64,000 bases of DNA, from positions 62,001 to 126,000 of the forward strand of contig CANMEE010000001.1 in NCBI GenBank assembly GCA_947496865.1, read 5' to 3'. Below are positions 33,063 through 42,452 of this stretch, in pieces. Position 1 is the stretch's first letter. Every line of letters begins with the position of its first letter. The position numbers and the translations under genes were made by a program. The DNA is from an uncultured Sphingomonadaceae bacterium. Its GTDB lineage: Bacteria > Pseudomonadota > Alphaproteobacteria > Sphingomonadales > Sphingomonadaceae. Under the pieces are notes generated by a model. That model ran no database searches, was not told where the DNA came from, and saw only the letters and a list, made by a program, of their open reading frames with translations.

Positions 33063-33653
33063 TTAACTATCGCTCGTAGCGGGGTCTACCGCAATGCCGT
33101 CTTTCGAGCGATAAAATGTGTAGCTTAGCGTAATCTCTTCAATATCTCTTGTTTCCGGGTCTTCTAGGATCGCCGGGTCGACATAGTAAAGTACAGGCAT
33201 CCGCATGGTTTGCCCAGGCTGCAAAAGCTGCTCGGTAAAACAGAAACACTGTACTTTGTGAAAATATTTGCCGGCTTGTACCGGTGTGACGTTAAAAGTC
33301 GCCGTACCAACAACCGGCTGATCGGACTTATTGGTGGCGATATAAATCGCCATGTCCCGTGCTCCCACGCTGACGCGGTCTACTGGATTCTCCGGCTTGA
33401 ACGCCCATGGCAAAGCAGAATTAACATTAGAATCAAACCGAACCGACATGACCCGAGAGGTGGTTTGCACAGTGGCGGCTTGCGCCGCATCAACTCGTTG
33501 TGTGGTCCCGCCATATCCGGTGACCCGGCAAAAAATCTCATAGAGAGGGACAGCGGCATAGCCCATGCCCAACATCGCAAAACCCATCGCACCGGCCACC
33601 GCCGCAATGCGAAGGTTTTTGGTCGATAAATCTCTGGTCTGCGCGTGGCTCAT
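33063..33653 (-). CDS. ctaG: Cytochrome c oxidase copper chaperone CtaG (Cox11)
   Basis: 196-aa protein with one N-terminal membrane helix (AAVAGAMGFAMLGMGYAAVPLY) and a periplasmic immunoglobulin-like domain. The copper-binding motif CFCF is intact (KVQCFCFTEQ, about residue 138). It delivers copper to the CuB centre of subunit I. It overlaps the 54-aa gene upstream by ATGA. Confidence 0.95.
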   Translation of the reverse strand: MSHAQTRDLSTKNLRIAAVAGAMGFAMLGMGYAAVPLYEIFCRVTGYGGTTQRVDAAQAATVQTTSRVMSVRFDSNVNSALPWAFKPENPVDRVSVGARDMAIYIATNKSDQPVVGTATFNVTPVQAGKYFHKVQCFCFTEQLLQPGQTMRMPVLYYVDPAILEDPETRDIEEITLSYTFYRSKDGIAVDPATSDS

Positions 33654-33814
33654 GATATTGAACTGTTTATTTTAACGAAAGTGATCAGATAAAATAACAC
33701 CACAAGGAAAAAGAGCAAGCCAGCCATAATCGCCGCGCGTTGTTTTTGCTTTGCTTGATAGGCTTTTTGTTCCTCAGGCGACATTGCTGTATTTTTCGGA
33801 TCTATCTCGCTCAT
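33650..33814 (-). CDS. Small single-helix membrane protein in the oxidase operon
   Basis: A 54-aa gene fitted exactly between ctaB and ctaG, with ATGA overlaps at both ends. The product starts [20 protein letters not shown], has a charged Lys/Gln helix, then one membrane helix ([17 protein letters not shown]), and ends KINSSIS. Small CoxF-like membrane proteins are encoded at this place in other alphaproteobacteria, where they are thought to help oxidase assembly. The tight overlaps are strong evidence that it is translated. Confidence 0.85.
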   Translation of the reverse strand: MSEIDPKNTAMSPEEQKAYQAKQKQRAAIMAGLLFFLVVLFYLITFVKINSSIS

Positions 33815-34716
33815 GCGAATATCATCCTGTCTGCAACCAATGCGCCGAATAAAGCAAAAAGATAGAAAATGGAGAATTTGAACAGATCTTTTTCAGCCTT
33901 CATTGCGCTGGGATCCTCTGTCTTGCTGACCCCGACCCGGAAAGACAAAAAGATAAAGGCTAAGCTCAGCATTATTGCAGTGGCACCGTAGACCGTTCCG
34001 GCTGCACCGATTGCGAACGGTGCGATGGCGCAGGCGGCAAGAACGAGACTGTAACCGGCGACCTGTTTGCGGGTTGATTGTCGGCCAGCGACAACCGGCA
34101 TCATTGGCACACCCGCTTTGGAATAATCGCTGTTCATAAACAGCGCCAAAGCCCAGAAATGCGGAGGCGTCCAGAAAAATATAACTGCGAACAACAATAT
34201 CGGCATCATTGTGATGTCGCCAGTCACGGCTGCCCAGCCAATCACCGGAGGGAAGGCGCCAGCAGCGCCGCCGATGACGATATTTTGCGGCGTACTGCGC
34301 TTTAACCAGATGGTGTAAATCACGGCATAGAAAAATATGGAGAACGCAAGTATGGCCGCGCTCAGCCAGTTCACCGCAACGCCCATTAGCAAGACAGAGA
34401 AAACAGACAGCCCGATACCGAAATGCAGGGCGGTTTCCCGATCCATACGGCCCGCCGGCAACGGACGATTTGCCGTTCGCTTCATCACTGCATCAATATC
34501 ATATTCATACCATTGATTAAGCGCCGCCGATGCTCCGGCGCCAAGACTTATTGCCAGTATCGCCGTAAACCCGATCACCGGGTGAATGGATCCTGGTGCC
34601 GCAAGCAGTCCACAAATAGCTGTGAAAATCACCAGTGACATGACGCGAGGTTTGGTCAGCGCAAACAAATCGCGCGCGCTGGCCAGCTTATGCGGTGATG
34701 TCGAAGCGATTGTCAT
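33811..34716 (-). CDS. ctaB: Protoheme IX farnesyltransferase (heme O synthase)
   Basis: 301-aa UbiA-family prenyltransferase with about eight to nine helices. The first polyprenyl-diphosphate-binding motif is [15 protein letters not shown] (N-x-x-x-D-x-x-D) near residue 70. [12 protein letters not shown] is the family N-terminal signature. It farnesylates heme b, the first step to heme a for subunit I. A long hairpin lies between it and ctaD. Confidence 0.95.
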   Translation of the reverse strand: MTIASTSPHKLASARDLFALTKPRVMSLVIFTAICGLLAAPGSIHPVIGFTAILAISLGAGASAALNQWYEYDIDAVMKRTANRPLPAGRMDRETALHFGIGLSVFSVLLMGVAVNWLSAAILAFSIFFYAVIYTIWLKRSTPQNIVIGGAAGAFPPVIGWAAVTGDITMMPILLFAVIFFWTPPHFWALALFMNSDYSKAGVPMMPVVAGRQSTRKQVAGYSLVLAACAIAPFAIGAAGTVYGATAIMLSLAFIFLSFRVGVSKTEDPSAMKAEKDLFKFSIFYLFALFGALVADRMIFA

Positions 34717-34750
34717 ATCAATATCGATTATCTCAAATGGTCATTTTGGC

Positions 34751-34786
34751 AATCTGTCCAGCTACCCATGGGTGGCCGGACAGACT
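34751..34786. repeat. Long perfect-like hairpin between ctaD and ctaB
   Basis: TCTGTCC (34753-34759) pairs with GGACAGA (34778-34784), and inside it GCTACCCA pairs with TGGGTGGC with one wobble, so almost the whole 32 bp folds. There is no T-run after it on the minus strand, which makes a simple terminator unlikely. It may protect or process the ctaC-ctaD message, keeping structural subunits in excess over assembly factors. Confidence 0.6.
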
Positions 34787-34808
34787 ATTACCATAATCTA
34801 CGCCCGGA

Positions 34809-36461
34809 TTACTTAATCTGGGGCAGCGTTTCGAACTGGTGGAATGGCGGCGGACTGGACAATGTCCATTCGAGCGTTGTCGCCCCCTCGCCCCAGTAAT
34901 TAGCTTCCGCCTTGCGGCCAGCAACCAGTGACCAGGCAATATTGACAAAGAATATCAACACACCGACAGCCATGACCACATAACCGATTGAAGCAATCTC
35001 GTTCCAATAAGCAAATTGCTCAGGATAATCGGGATAGCGGCGTGGCATGCTCTGGTTACCCAGGAAGTGCATGGGGAAGAACAAGATGTTCACGCCGATG
35101 AAGAATATCCAGAAATGCAGTTGGCCCAACAGCTCGCTATACATCCGTCCCGACATTTTCGGGAACCAGTAATAGAAGCCAGCAAAGATTGAGAAGACCG
35201 CGCCCAGCGACAAAACATAGTGGAAGTGAGCAACCACATAATAAGTGTCATGCAGGTTATCATCAATACCGCCATTGGCCAGCACAACACCCGTCACGCC
35301 ACCAACAGTGAACATGAAAATGAAGCCCAAAGCCCAAACCATCGGCGTTTTGAAAGTCATCGACCCGCCCCACATCGTTGCGATCCAAGAGAAAATCTTG
35401 ATACCCGTCGGGACGGCGATAACCATCGTTGCTGCGGTAAAGTACATTTTCACGTTAACCGACATGCCGGTGGTAAACATGTGGTGCGCCCAGACAACAA
35501 AGCCGACAACACCAATAGCAACCATCGCATAAGCCATGCCGAGGTAACCGAAAATCGGCTTCCGGGAGAAGGTAGAGATAATATGGCTGACCATGCCAAA
35601 ACCGGGCAAGATCATAATATACACCTCAGGGTGCCCGAAGAACCAGAACAAATGCTGATACAATACCGGATCACCGCCACCTGCTGCGTCAAAAAAGGTC
35701 GTCCCGAAGTTACGATCGGTGAGCAGCATTGTGATAGCAGCAGCTAGTACCGGAAGCGCCAGAAGTAGCAAGAAAGCCGTTACCAGCACGGACCAGACAA
35801 ACAGCGGCATTTTGTGCAGCGTCATGCCCGGCGCACGCATATTGAAGATCGTGGTGATAAAATTCACTGCGCCCAGAATGGAGCTTGCCCCGGCCAAATG
35901 GAGCGACAGGATCGCCATATCCACCGCCGGCCCAACAGAGCCGCTGGTCGATAGCGGCGCGTAAACCGTCCACCCCGTGCCAGCACCATTGCCCGTTCCA
36001 CCGGGCACAAAAGCCGATCCTAAAAGCAATAGAAACGCTGGAATAAGAAGCCAAAAACTGACGTTGTTCATCCGCGGAAAGGCCATATCAGGCGCGCCAA
36101 TCATGAGTGGCACAAACCAGTTACCAAAGCCGCCAATCATCGCTGGCATAACCATGAAGAAGACCATGATTAGGCCATGGGCCGTAATCAAAACGTTCCA
36201 AAGATGAAGCGCTTCATCGGCAGAAGCGCCTGCACCCACCCAGCCTGACAGATATTGAATGCCTGGCTCAGCCAGTTCCATCCGCATCATACCTGAAATC
36301 GCGCCGCCGATAATACCGGCGATGATTGCGAAAATCAGATAGAGCGTACCAATATCTTTATGGTTGGTCGACATGAACCAACGTTGAAAAAAGGCCGGCT
36401 TATGATCCGCATCATGTGCATGATCATCCACAATCTGACCGTCTGCTGCAATAGTTGTCAT
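34809..36461 (-). CDS. ctaD: Cytochrome c oxidase subunit I (aa3 type)
   Basis: 550-aa heme-copper oxidase catalytic subunit with 12 helices. It keeps the heme a ligand region ([20 protein letters not shown]), the CuB/Tyr helix [13 protein letters not shown] (His-Tyr crosslink), the K-channel and D-channel region including NNVSFWLL, and [12 protein letters not shown] for the heme a3/heme a ligands. Ten bp after ctaC. Confidence 0.97.
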   Translation of the reverse strand: MTTIAADGQIVDDHAHDADHKPAFFQRWFMSTNHKDIGTLYLIFAIIAGIIGGAISGMMRMELAEPGIQYLSGWVGAGASADEALHLWNVLITAHGLIMVFFMVMPAMIGGFGNWFVPLMIGAPDMAFPRMNNVSFWLLIPAFLLLLGSAFVPGGTGNGAGTGWTVYAPLSTSGSVGPAVDMAILSLHLAGASSILGAVNFITTIFNMRAPGMTLHKMPLFVWSVLVTAFLLLLALPVLAAAITMLLTDRNFGTTFFDAAGGGDPVLYQHLFWFFGHPEVYIMILPGFGMVSHIISTFSRKPIFGYLGMAYAMVAIGVVGFVVWAHHMFTTGMSVNVKMYFTAATMVIAVPTGIKIFSWIATMWGGSMTFKTPMVWALGFIFMFTVGGVTGVVLANGGIDDNLHDTYYVVAHFHYVLSLGAVFSIFAGFYYWFPKMSGRMYSELLGQLHFWIFFIGVNILFFPMHFLGNQSMPRRYPDYPEQFAYWNEIASIGYVVMAVGVLIFFVNIAWSLVAGRKAEANYWGEGATTLEWTLSSPPPFHQFETLPQIK

Positions 36462-36471
36462 CGCTTATCCC

Positions 36472-37530
36472 TTAGTTCACAGCGGCGGCTGCATCGGCAG
36501 GCGCGCCTTCTGTTGTCGTGTCGTCTGATGCGGTCTCTTCCGCTGTAGCGGCGTCGCCTTCAGCTTCGGCAGTATCCGTTTCCGCCTCTTCATCGCCCTT
36601 TACGGTTCCACCGTTAGCGCGCACCCAGTCGTTAAACTTGTCTTCCGGCAGCACCTCAACGGTGATCGGCATGAAGCCATGCCGCGCACCACAAAGCTCT
36701 GAACATTGGCCGTAATAAACGCCAACTTCGTCAATCTGCATCACTTTTTCATTAATCCGTCCGGGAACAGCGTCGAGCTTGAACCAAGCCGCTGGTAAAG
36801 CGAAGCTGTGAATGACGTCGGCGCCTGTGATCAACATCTTGACGGGCTTGCCAACCGGAATGACCATCCGGTTATCAACCGCGAGTTGGAAGGGCTCTCC
36901 ACGAGCATTGGCCTCATCTTCGGTGAGCATGTTGGAAATAATCTCAAAATCACCGTTGTCAGGATAGTTATAACCCCAATACCACTGATATCCGGTAATT
37001 TTTACGGTCAGTGCATCTTCTGGCGCAGGTTCAAACTGTTTAGCCAGCAGACTGATAGATGGAACCGCTATGACAAGCAGAATCAGGACAGGAACGACTG
37101 TCCAGACCACTTCGATAAACGTGTTGTGCGTTGTTTTTGACGGTTCCGGGTTGGCACCGCGACGGAACCGGATCATGACCCAAAAAAGCAATCCGAGGAC
37201 GACCAGGCAAATTACGGTCATAATCGGTAACAGAATGACATTGTTAATCCATTTGGCCTGCTTGCCTGTTTCACTGACTTGGGGTTGAAAATCGATACCC
37301 TTGTCCACCGGCATACCAACGCCTTCGGTCGGTTTCATCGGCGTATAGAGCGCTGGATCCAGTCCAGAAGCAGGGGCAACCTCAGCAGCTGGCGCCTCTG
37401 AGTCCACACCAGCCGCAACCGGCGCAGCTTCCGCACCCGGAGCCGTTGGCAACGCATCTTGCGCCATCACCGTCGCGGGTGTGAGAATCAGGCCCAATGC
37501 CAAAATCCATGCTTTCACATAATGAGTCAT
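36472..37530 (-). CDS. ctaC: Cytochrome c oxidase subunit II
   Basis: 352-aa CuA subunit. It has a signal peptide (VMAQDA), an Ala/Pro/Glu-rich linker of about 50 residues, two membrane helices (about 95-120 and 140-160), and the periplasmic cupredoxin domain with CuA motif YGQCSELCGARHGFM (about residue 270). The last 45 residues form an acidic tail rich in Glu, Asp, Thr and Ala, longer than in mitochondrial-type homologues. First gene of the operon; its promoter lies in 37531-37782 opposite pyrE. Confidence 0.96.
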   Translation of the reverse strand: MTHYVKAWILALGLILTPATVMAQDALPTAPGAEAAPVAAGVDSEAPAAEVAPASGLDPALYTPMKPTEGVGMPVDKGIDFQPQVSETGKQAKWINNVILLPIMTVICLVVLGLLFWVMIRFRRGANPEPSKTTHNTFIEVVWTVVPVLILLVIAVPSISLLAKQFEPAPEDALTVKITGYQWYWGYNYPDNGDFEIISNMLTEDEANARGEPFQLAVDNRMVIPVGKPVKMLITGADVIHSFALPAAWFKLDAVPGRINEKVMQIDEVGVYYGQCSELCGARHGFMPITVEVLPEDKFNDWVRANGGTVKGDEEAETDTAEAEGDAATAEETASDDTTTEGAPADAAAAVN

Positions 37531-37782
37531 TACTTGCTCAACCTTATCTAAACCCCAGAATCCAGTAGTTTTCAGCCTTTAGACCAACCAGTAATTCTGG
37601 TAAATATGCCCAAATGGACATCAGCCCCATCAACCTGAAACATCCCGTTTGGAGCGGCTTATAAGCAGGGTTGTCGCAAGCCTCAAGCTACTCTACGCAT
37701 ATTTTTCAAGTTTTTGGCCTTTCATTAGAACCAAGATGAACCCATTTTAAAAATATCAAATCAATCAGGACGGAATATAATA

Positions 37783-38364
37783 GTGACAGAAACCGAAATA
37801 TTGGGCGAATTTCGAGCCAGCGACGCGCTTCTGGAAGGGCATTTTATATTATCCTCTGGTCGTCACAGCGCTCAATATTTACAGTGCGCGCGGGTATTGA
37901 TGGACCCAGCGCGCGGCGCACGGTTGGCCGAAGCGCTGGTGGCAAAAATTCCTGCAGATATTCGTAATGCTATCGATATTGTGGTTTCCCCGGCAATGGG
38001 CGGCGTTATCGTCGGCCATGAAATGGGCAGAGCGCTTGGGACCGAAGCGATTTTTCTCGAGCGCCCCGAAGGCACGTTCGAATTGCGCCGAGGTTTCCAC
38101 TTAGAGGCTGGTCAAAAGGTTCTGATGATGGAAGACGTTGTTACAACCGGCCTGTCGTCGCGCGAAGCGATCAAAGCGATTGGTCAAGCGGGCGGGGATG
38201 TCATTGCGGCAGGCGCATTGGTAGACCGATCCAATGGGTCGGCGACCTTTGATGTTCCCTTCTTTCCCCTAATCGCGCTTGAGGTTCCTTCTTATACGGA
38301 TGACAACGTGCCAGCCGCGTTGGCGGCGATCCCGACCACAAAACCGGGAAGCCGAAAGGTATGA
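37783..38364 (+). CDS. pyrE: Orotate phosphoribosyltransferase
   Basis: 193-aa pyrimidine-biosynthesis enzyme that joins orotate to PRPP. The PRPP-binding signature is [17 protein letters not shown] (about residue 110), and FILSSGRHS matches the N-terminal family motif. The start is GTG at 37783 behind AGGACGG. It overlaps pdxJ by ATGA and shares the divergent promoter region with ctaC. Confidence 0.93.
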   Translation: MTETEILGEFRASDALLEGHFILSSGRHSAQYLQCARVLMDPARGARLAEALVAKIPADIRNAIDIVVSPAMGGVIVGHEMGRALGTEAIFLERPEGTFELRRGFHLEAGQKVLMMEDVVTTGLSSREAIKAIGQAGGDVIAAGALVDRSNGSATFDVPFFPLIALEVPSYTDDNVPAALAAIPTTKPGSRKV

Positions 38365-39095
38365 ACAGCACATCGGCTTTACGACTAGGCGTCAATATCG
38401 ACCATGTTGCCACCATCCGAAATGCGCGGGGTGGCGACCATCCACAACCCGTTCGAGCCGCGACGATGGCAGCCGAAGCGGGCGCGGACGGCATAACCGC
38501 CCATTTGCGCGAGGATCGGCGGCACATTCGTGATGATGATTTGCTGGAGTTGATGAAGACTCTCTCCATTCCGCTAAATCTTGAGATGGCCGCGACTGAC
38601 GAGATGCTAGACATCGCGTTGCGCCACAAGCCCCATGCGGCCTGTATTGTTCCGGAAAAACGGGAAGAGCGAACGACCGAAGGCGGGCTGGACGCCGCCG
38701 GGCAACATAACCGGCTGAAAGACTTTGTTGGACAGCTGCGCGAGGCCAATATCCGGGTGAGCCTGTTTATCGAACCAGACCCGCGACAGATTGAAGCGGC
38801 CATCCATCTCGGTGCGCCAGTGGTCGAATTTCACACTGGCCATTATGCGCATGCTAGCGGCGCGGAGCGGGAAAAGGAATTGCGCCGCATTAGCGATGCC
38901 GCCGCCCTCGCTGCGAAGAACGGAATTGAGCCTCATGCCGGTCACGGTCTCACTTTTGACAATGTCATACCAATTGCTGCCATTCCGCAATTGGTTGAAT
39001 TGAATATCGGTCATTTCTTGATTGGAGAAGCAATATTTGGCGGGCTTGCGGGCAGTATCCAACAGATGCGCGCATTGATGGACGAAGCGCGATGA
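38361..39095 (+). CDS. pdxJ: Pyridoxine 5'-phosphate synthase
   Basis: 244-aa TIM-barrel enzyme that condenses 1-deoxyxylulose 5-phosphate with 3-amino-2-oxopropyl phosphate to pyridoxine 5'-phosphate. [17 protein letters not shown] is the diagnostic N-terminal motif; HLREDRRHI and GHGLTFDNV follow, and [15 protein letters not shown] closes the phosphate site. Confidence 0.95.
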   Translation: MNSTSALRLGVNIDHVATIRNARGGDHPQPVRAATMAAEAGADGITAHLREDRRHIRDDDLLELMKTLSIPLNLEMAATDEMLDIALRHKPHAACIVPEKREERTTEGGLDAAGQHNRLKDFVGQLREANIRVSLFIEPDPRQIEAAIHLGAPVVEFHTGHYAHASGAEREKELRRISDAAALAAKNGIEPHAGHGLTFDNVIPIAAIPQLVELNIGHFLIGEAIFGGLAGSIQQMRALMDEAR

Positions 39096-39105
39096 TAGCT
39101 GCGTC

Positions 39106-39510
39106 ATGATCATAGGATTGGGTTCAGACCTCTGCAACATTGAGCGCATCCAAAATTCGCTCAACCGTTTTGGCGAGCGCTTTGAAAAGCGGGTCTTCAC
39201 CGAAGTCGAGCGCGCCAAAGCGGCACGGAGGCCTTATACGAAGGCCGGAACTTATGCGAAACGGTTCGCCGCCAAAGAGGCCTATTCCAAAGCAGTGGGA
39301 ACTGGATTTCGCGCAGGCGTTTTTATGAAAGATATCGGGGTTATCAACGCCAAAAGCGGAGCCCCCATATTAGCGCTGACCGGTGGCGCAAAAAAACGGC
39401 TCGACGCACTGACACCGGAGGGATATGATGCCGTTGTTCACCTGACACTCACTGACGATCATCCATGGGCGCAAGCATTCGTTATTATCGAAGCGATGCC
39501 TTCCCAATAG
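39106..39510 (+). CDS. acpS: Holo-[acyl-carrier-protein] synthase
   Basis: 134-aa phosphopantetheinyl transferase that activates the acyl carrier protein. [14 protein letters not shown] gives the metal-binding Asp and [15 protein letters not shown] the WxxKEA-type Glu/Lys motif. Ten bp after pdxJ, in the conserved pdxJ-acpS-lepB order. Confidence 0.95.
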   Translation: MIIGLGSDLCNIERIQNSLNRFGERFEKRVFTEVERAKAARRPYTKAGTYAKRFAAKEAYSKAVGTGFRAGVFMKDIGVINAKSGAPILALTGGAKKRLDALTPEGYDAVVHLTLTDDHPWAQAFVIIEAMPSQ

Positions 39511-39563
39511 AAGGCCAGCAAACTAAAATTGGCCCAGACGGCAATAGAAGAAGAAAACAGGAT

Positions 39564-40433
39564 ATGGCTTTAGAAAAGGCGGATGACCCGGCAATAGCGG
39601 TGGATGATCCTGAAAAAGAGAAGACCGATTGGATTGGTGAAGCCAAAAGCATTGGCCTTTTGTTGCTCGCGGTTCTGGCTTTTCACAGCCTTGTCGCGAA
39701 ACCTTTTTATATCCCGTCGGTTTCGATGATGCCAGGGCTATTGGTAGGAGACCGATTAATCGTCAGCAAATATGCTTATGGTTGGTCCTGGGTATCCCCC
39801 ACATTTCATATTTTGCCGCGCATGGAAGGACGGCTGTTTGGATCGTTGCCAGAACGCGGTGATATTGTAATCCTAACGCCCAAGGATCAGAGCAGCGACT
39901 ATATTAAGCGAGTTATCGGCCTTCCAGGCGACATGTTGGAGCTACGCGGCGGTCAAATTTTCCTAAACGGTCAAGCGGTCAAACAAGAAGTCCAGCCCGA
40001 CCTAAAGCTGCCCATCGACGCCAATTCACCTTGCGGTGGGACCGAATTTCCCGGGCTGCGTGATACAGATTTGAACGGCAATAGCTTTTGCACGTTACCG
40101 ATTGTGCGCGAAACCCTGCCCAATGGGGTGAGCTATGATATTATCGACTTGGGACCACAACAGACGGATGATATCGCGCCTGTCATCATCCCAGAAGATC
40201 ATGTGTACCTAATGGGAGACAATCGCGATCTGTCGGCTGATAGCCGGGTGGCAAGCCCGCTTGGCTTGAATGGAACCATTCCATGGGAGAATATCGGCGG
40301 TCGCGCCGAGTTTATCACTTTCTCACTGGACGGAACCACCAGTCTTAATCCGGTTAGCTGGTTTACATCATTTCGCAGTGGCCGGGCTGGTACAAGTTTG
40401 CGGCCCGATCGTGCCGAGCCTGCTGCCGATTAA
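39564..40433 (+). CDS. lepB: Signal peptidase I
   Basis: 289-aa inner-membrane peptidase that removes Sec/Tat signal peptides. One N-terminal helix (IGLLLLAVLAFHSLVA) is followed by the Ser-nucleophile box PSVSMMPGLLVGD (about residue 55), the Lys general base in DYIKRVIGLPGD (about 117), and the GDNRDLSADSR box (about 220). The start at 39564 avoids overlap with acpS; the frame is open upstream to 39465. Confidence 0.94.
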   Translation: MALEKADDPAIAVDDPEKEKTDWIGEAKSIGLLLLAVLAFHSLVAKPFYIPSVSMMPGLLVGDRLIVSKYAYGWSWVSPTFHILPRMEGRLFGSLPERGDIVILTPKDQSSDYIKRVIGLPGDMLELRGGQIFLNGQAVKQEVQPDLKLPIDANSPCGGTEFPGLRDTDLNGNSFCTLPIVRETLPNGVSYDIIDLGPQQTDDIAPVIIPEDHVYLMGDNRDLSADSRVASPLGLNGTIPWENIGGRAEFITFSLDGTTSLNPVSWFTSFRSGRAGTSLRPDRAEPAAD

Positions 40434-40444
40434 AACCGCCGATC

Positions 40445-41377
40445 TTAAAGCCGAAGCCCTAGAGTTTCATCAAGGCCGGCCATGATGTTCAGGTCCTGAA
40501 CCGTGCTGCCGGCTGCGCCTTTGCCTAGATTATCGAGCTTTGCAACCAGCCGCACTTGATGGCCGCTGTCATCGGCAAATACATATAGGTCGAGCCTGTC
40601 TGTTGCGCGATCATTCTCATTGAGCAACAGCTCGCCCACACCATCGCCGTCATATACACTAACGATAGCCGAGCCGTCATAGTGATGTTTCAGCGCGTCC
40701 CGCAGGTCATCCGCTTGTAAGCTGCCGCCCATGGCAGACAGATTGAGCGGAACTTCCACAATCATTCCGCGATAAGCCCGCACAACTGCCGGCGCAAAAA
40801 TCACGTCATGCTTAAGGCCAGCATGGCGCTTCATCTCAGGCATGTGCTTGTGCTCAAGCGTCAGACCGTAACCGCGAAATCCGATATCGGGTTCTTGCTC
40901 AAATCGCTCAATCAGCGCCTTGCCACCGCCGGAATAGCCCGACACGGCGTTAACCGAATAAGGCCAGTCAGCAGGCAACAGACCCCGCGCGATTAGAGGC
41001 GCAACAAGTCCTAGAAAACCCGTTGGATAACAGCCCGGATTAGAAACGAACCTCGCGTCCGCGATCCGCTCCCGCTGGCCCTCTTGAAACTCAGCAAATC
41101 CATAGACCCAGTCAGCCACCGTACGATGGGCAGAAGAAGCGTCGATAATCCGGCTGCTCTCATTCTCAATCAACGATACAGCCTCGATAGCGGCTTCGTC
41201 AGGAAGGCACAGAATTACAAAATCGCTGTCATTTATCGCCTCGTGACGGGCATTGGCGTCTTTGCGCTTTTCCTCGGGTAATCTCACAAGGTCAAATTCG
41301 TGCCGCGACCCTAACCGGTCGGCAATTTCAAGGCCGGTCGTTCCGGCTGCTCCATCGATAAAAACGCTATGTGCCAT
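40445..41377 (-). CDS. argC: N-acetyl-gamma-glutamyl-phosphate reductase
   Basis: 310-aa arginine-biosynthesis enzyme of the shorter, type 2 class. It starts with FIDGAAGTTGLEIADRL for NADP binding and has the catalytic Cys in SNPGCYPTGFLGL (about residue 117) and HKHMPEM. It is convergent with lepB (11 bp gap) and 9 bp downstream of the NlpC/P60 gene. Confidence 0.94.
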   Translation of the reverse strand: MAHSVFIDGAAGTTGLEIADRLGSRHEFDLVRLPEEKRKDANARHEAINDSDFVILCLPDEAAIEAVSLIENESSRIIDASSAHRTVADWVYGFAEFQEGQRERIADARFVSNPGCYPTGFLGLVAPLIARGLLPADWPYSVNAVSGYSGGGKALIERFEQEPDIGFRGYGLTLEHKHMPEMKRHAGLKHDVIFAPAVVRAYRGMIVEVPLNLSAMGGSLQADDLRDALKHHYDGSAIVSVYDGDGVGELLLNENDRATDRLDLYVFADDSGHQVRLVAKLDNLGKGAAGSTVQDLNIMAGLDETLGLRL

Positions 41378-41386
41378 GGTCTTTCG

Positions 41387-42325
41387 TCATCCGAGACGCT
41401 TGCGCGCCAAAACCGGTTGCTCCACATCTTCGCCAAAGCGCGCGATCACGTCGCTGAGCGGTTCAGAAACCACTTTCATCCAATGGATATTGGCATGGAT
41501 AATCTTCTCGCCATCAACCATTATGCCGACATGGTCGGGGAAAAATACGAAATCACCACGCTTCGGTGATTCATCGGCAGAGATTTCAGTTCCGACAGCC
41601 TTTAGCTGCTGATCCGCGTCCCGCGGCGCCGCTTGCCCGGTCAGGCCAAGCACCATCTGGATCAGCCCCGAACAATCCAAACCGTCGCCACTGCGGCCGC
41701 CCCATAGATAAGGCGCGCCAACCAGCTGTTCAGCAAAAGCCACAGTGCTGTTGGTGCCATCAAAAACCAGCTTCGCACCGATTTCCTGAACATGGCGGAT
41801 ATGGATATAGCCCTTACCGGTTTTCAAGAATTTGCCGCATTCGCTTGGTTCACCGCAAGCCAGTTTCGCGCCCATGGGCAAACGTTTGATCACACCGGCT
41901 TTAACGTCGGGTTCGATGAATATCAGGGCCGCGCGCGCCGATATCAAATGGGTGGGCTGCGGCGTCTTGCGCTGATGCTGCAAGGCATGGACCGGCAGAT
42001 AGCCAACATAACCATCATGGTCGCAAAAACCCCAAGCCCAGTCACCGACGACATCCAGCAGATGGAAATCTTCGCCATGCAATAGCTCGGATACAGCTTC
42101 ATGGTCCTTGCCGCCTTGCTTGCGGATCATCGCCTTTGGCGCAGCACAGCGCATTGGCATAGCTTCGGCATAATGTGGTGCGAACAATTTTCCCGCCAGC
42201 GCGATATCCGCCAGATCACCGCGATGAGCGGTGGTCCGGGGATCAAAATCCTCTTCGGGACCGTGCAGCGAAAATTTCGCGCGCGCAGCCTGATTTCCGG
42301 CTTTTATGTCCCCGACAATATTCAT
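41387..42325 (-). CDS. NlpC/P60 family cysteine peptidase with SH3-like domains
   Basis: 312-aa peptidoglycan-type endopeptidase without a visible signal peptide. Bacterial SH3-like modules span about residues 60-200 and the NlpC/P60 domain about 190-305. The catalytic Cys lies in DGLDCSGLIQMVL, His in FFPDHVGIMVDGEKIIHAN, as in the Cys-His-His/polar triad. These enzymes cleave D-Glu-meso-Dap bonds. It lies directly before argC and 127 bp after the aminopeptidase gene. Confidence 0.88.
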   Translation of the reverse strand: MNIVGDIKAGNQAARAKFSLHGPEEDFDPRTTAHRGDLADIALAGKLFAPHYAEAMPMRCAAPKAMIRKQGGKDHEAVSELLHGEDFHLLDVVGDWAWGFCDHDGYVGYLPVHALQHQRKTPQPTHLISARAALIFIEPDVKAGVIKRLPMGAKLACGEPSECGKFLKTGKGYIHIRHVQEIGAKLVFDGTNSTVAFAEQLVGAPYLWGGRSGDGLDCSGLIQMVLGLTGQAAPRDADQQLKAVGTEISADESPKRGDFVFFPDHVGIMVDGEKIIHANIHWMKVVSEPLSDVIARFGEDVEQPVLARKRLG

Positions 42326-42452
42326 TTTTGTTCATTACCCCATTTACGGCTTCTGCCGCAACTGCGCGACTCCCACGCTTTGTGACAAAGCCGTGACATC
42401 AGCCGCCCTTAACCGAGATACCACCCGTTGATCAAGCAGCGACTGTAACAGC

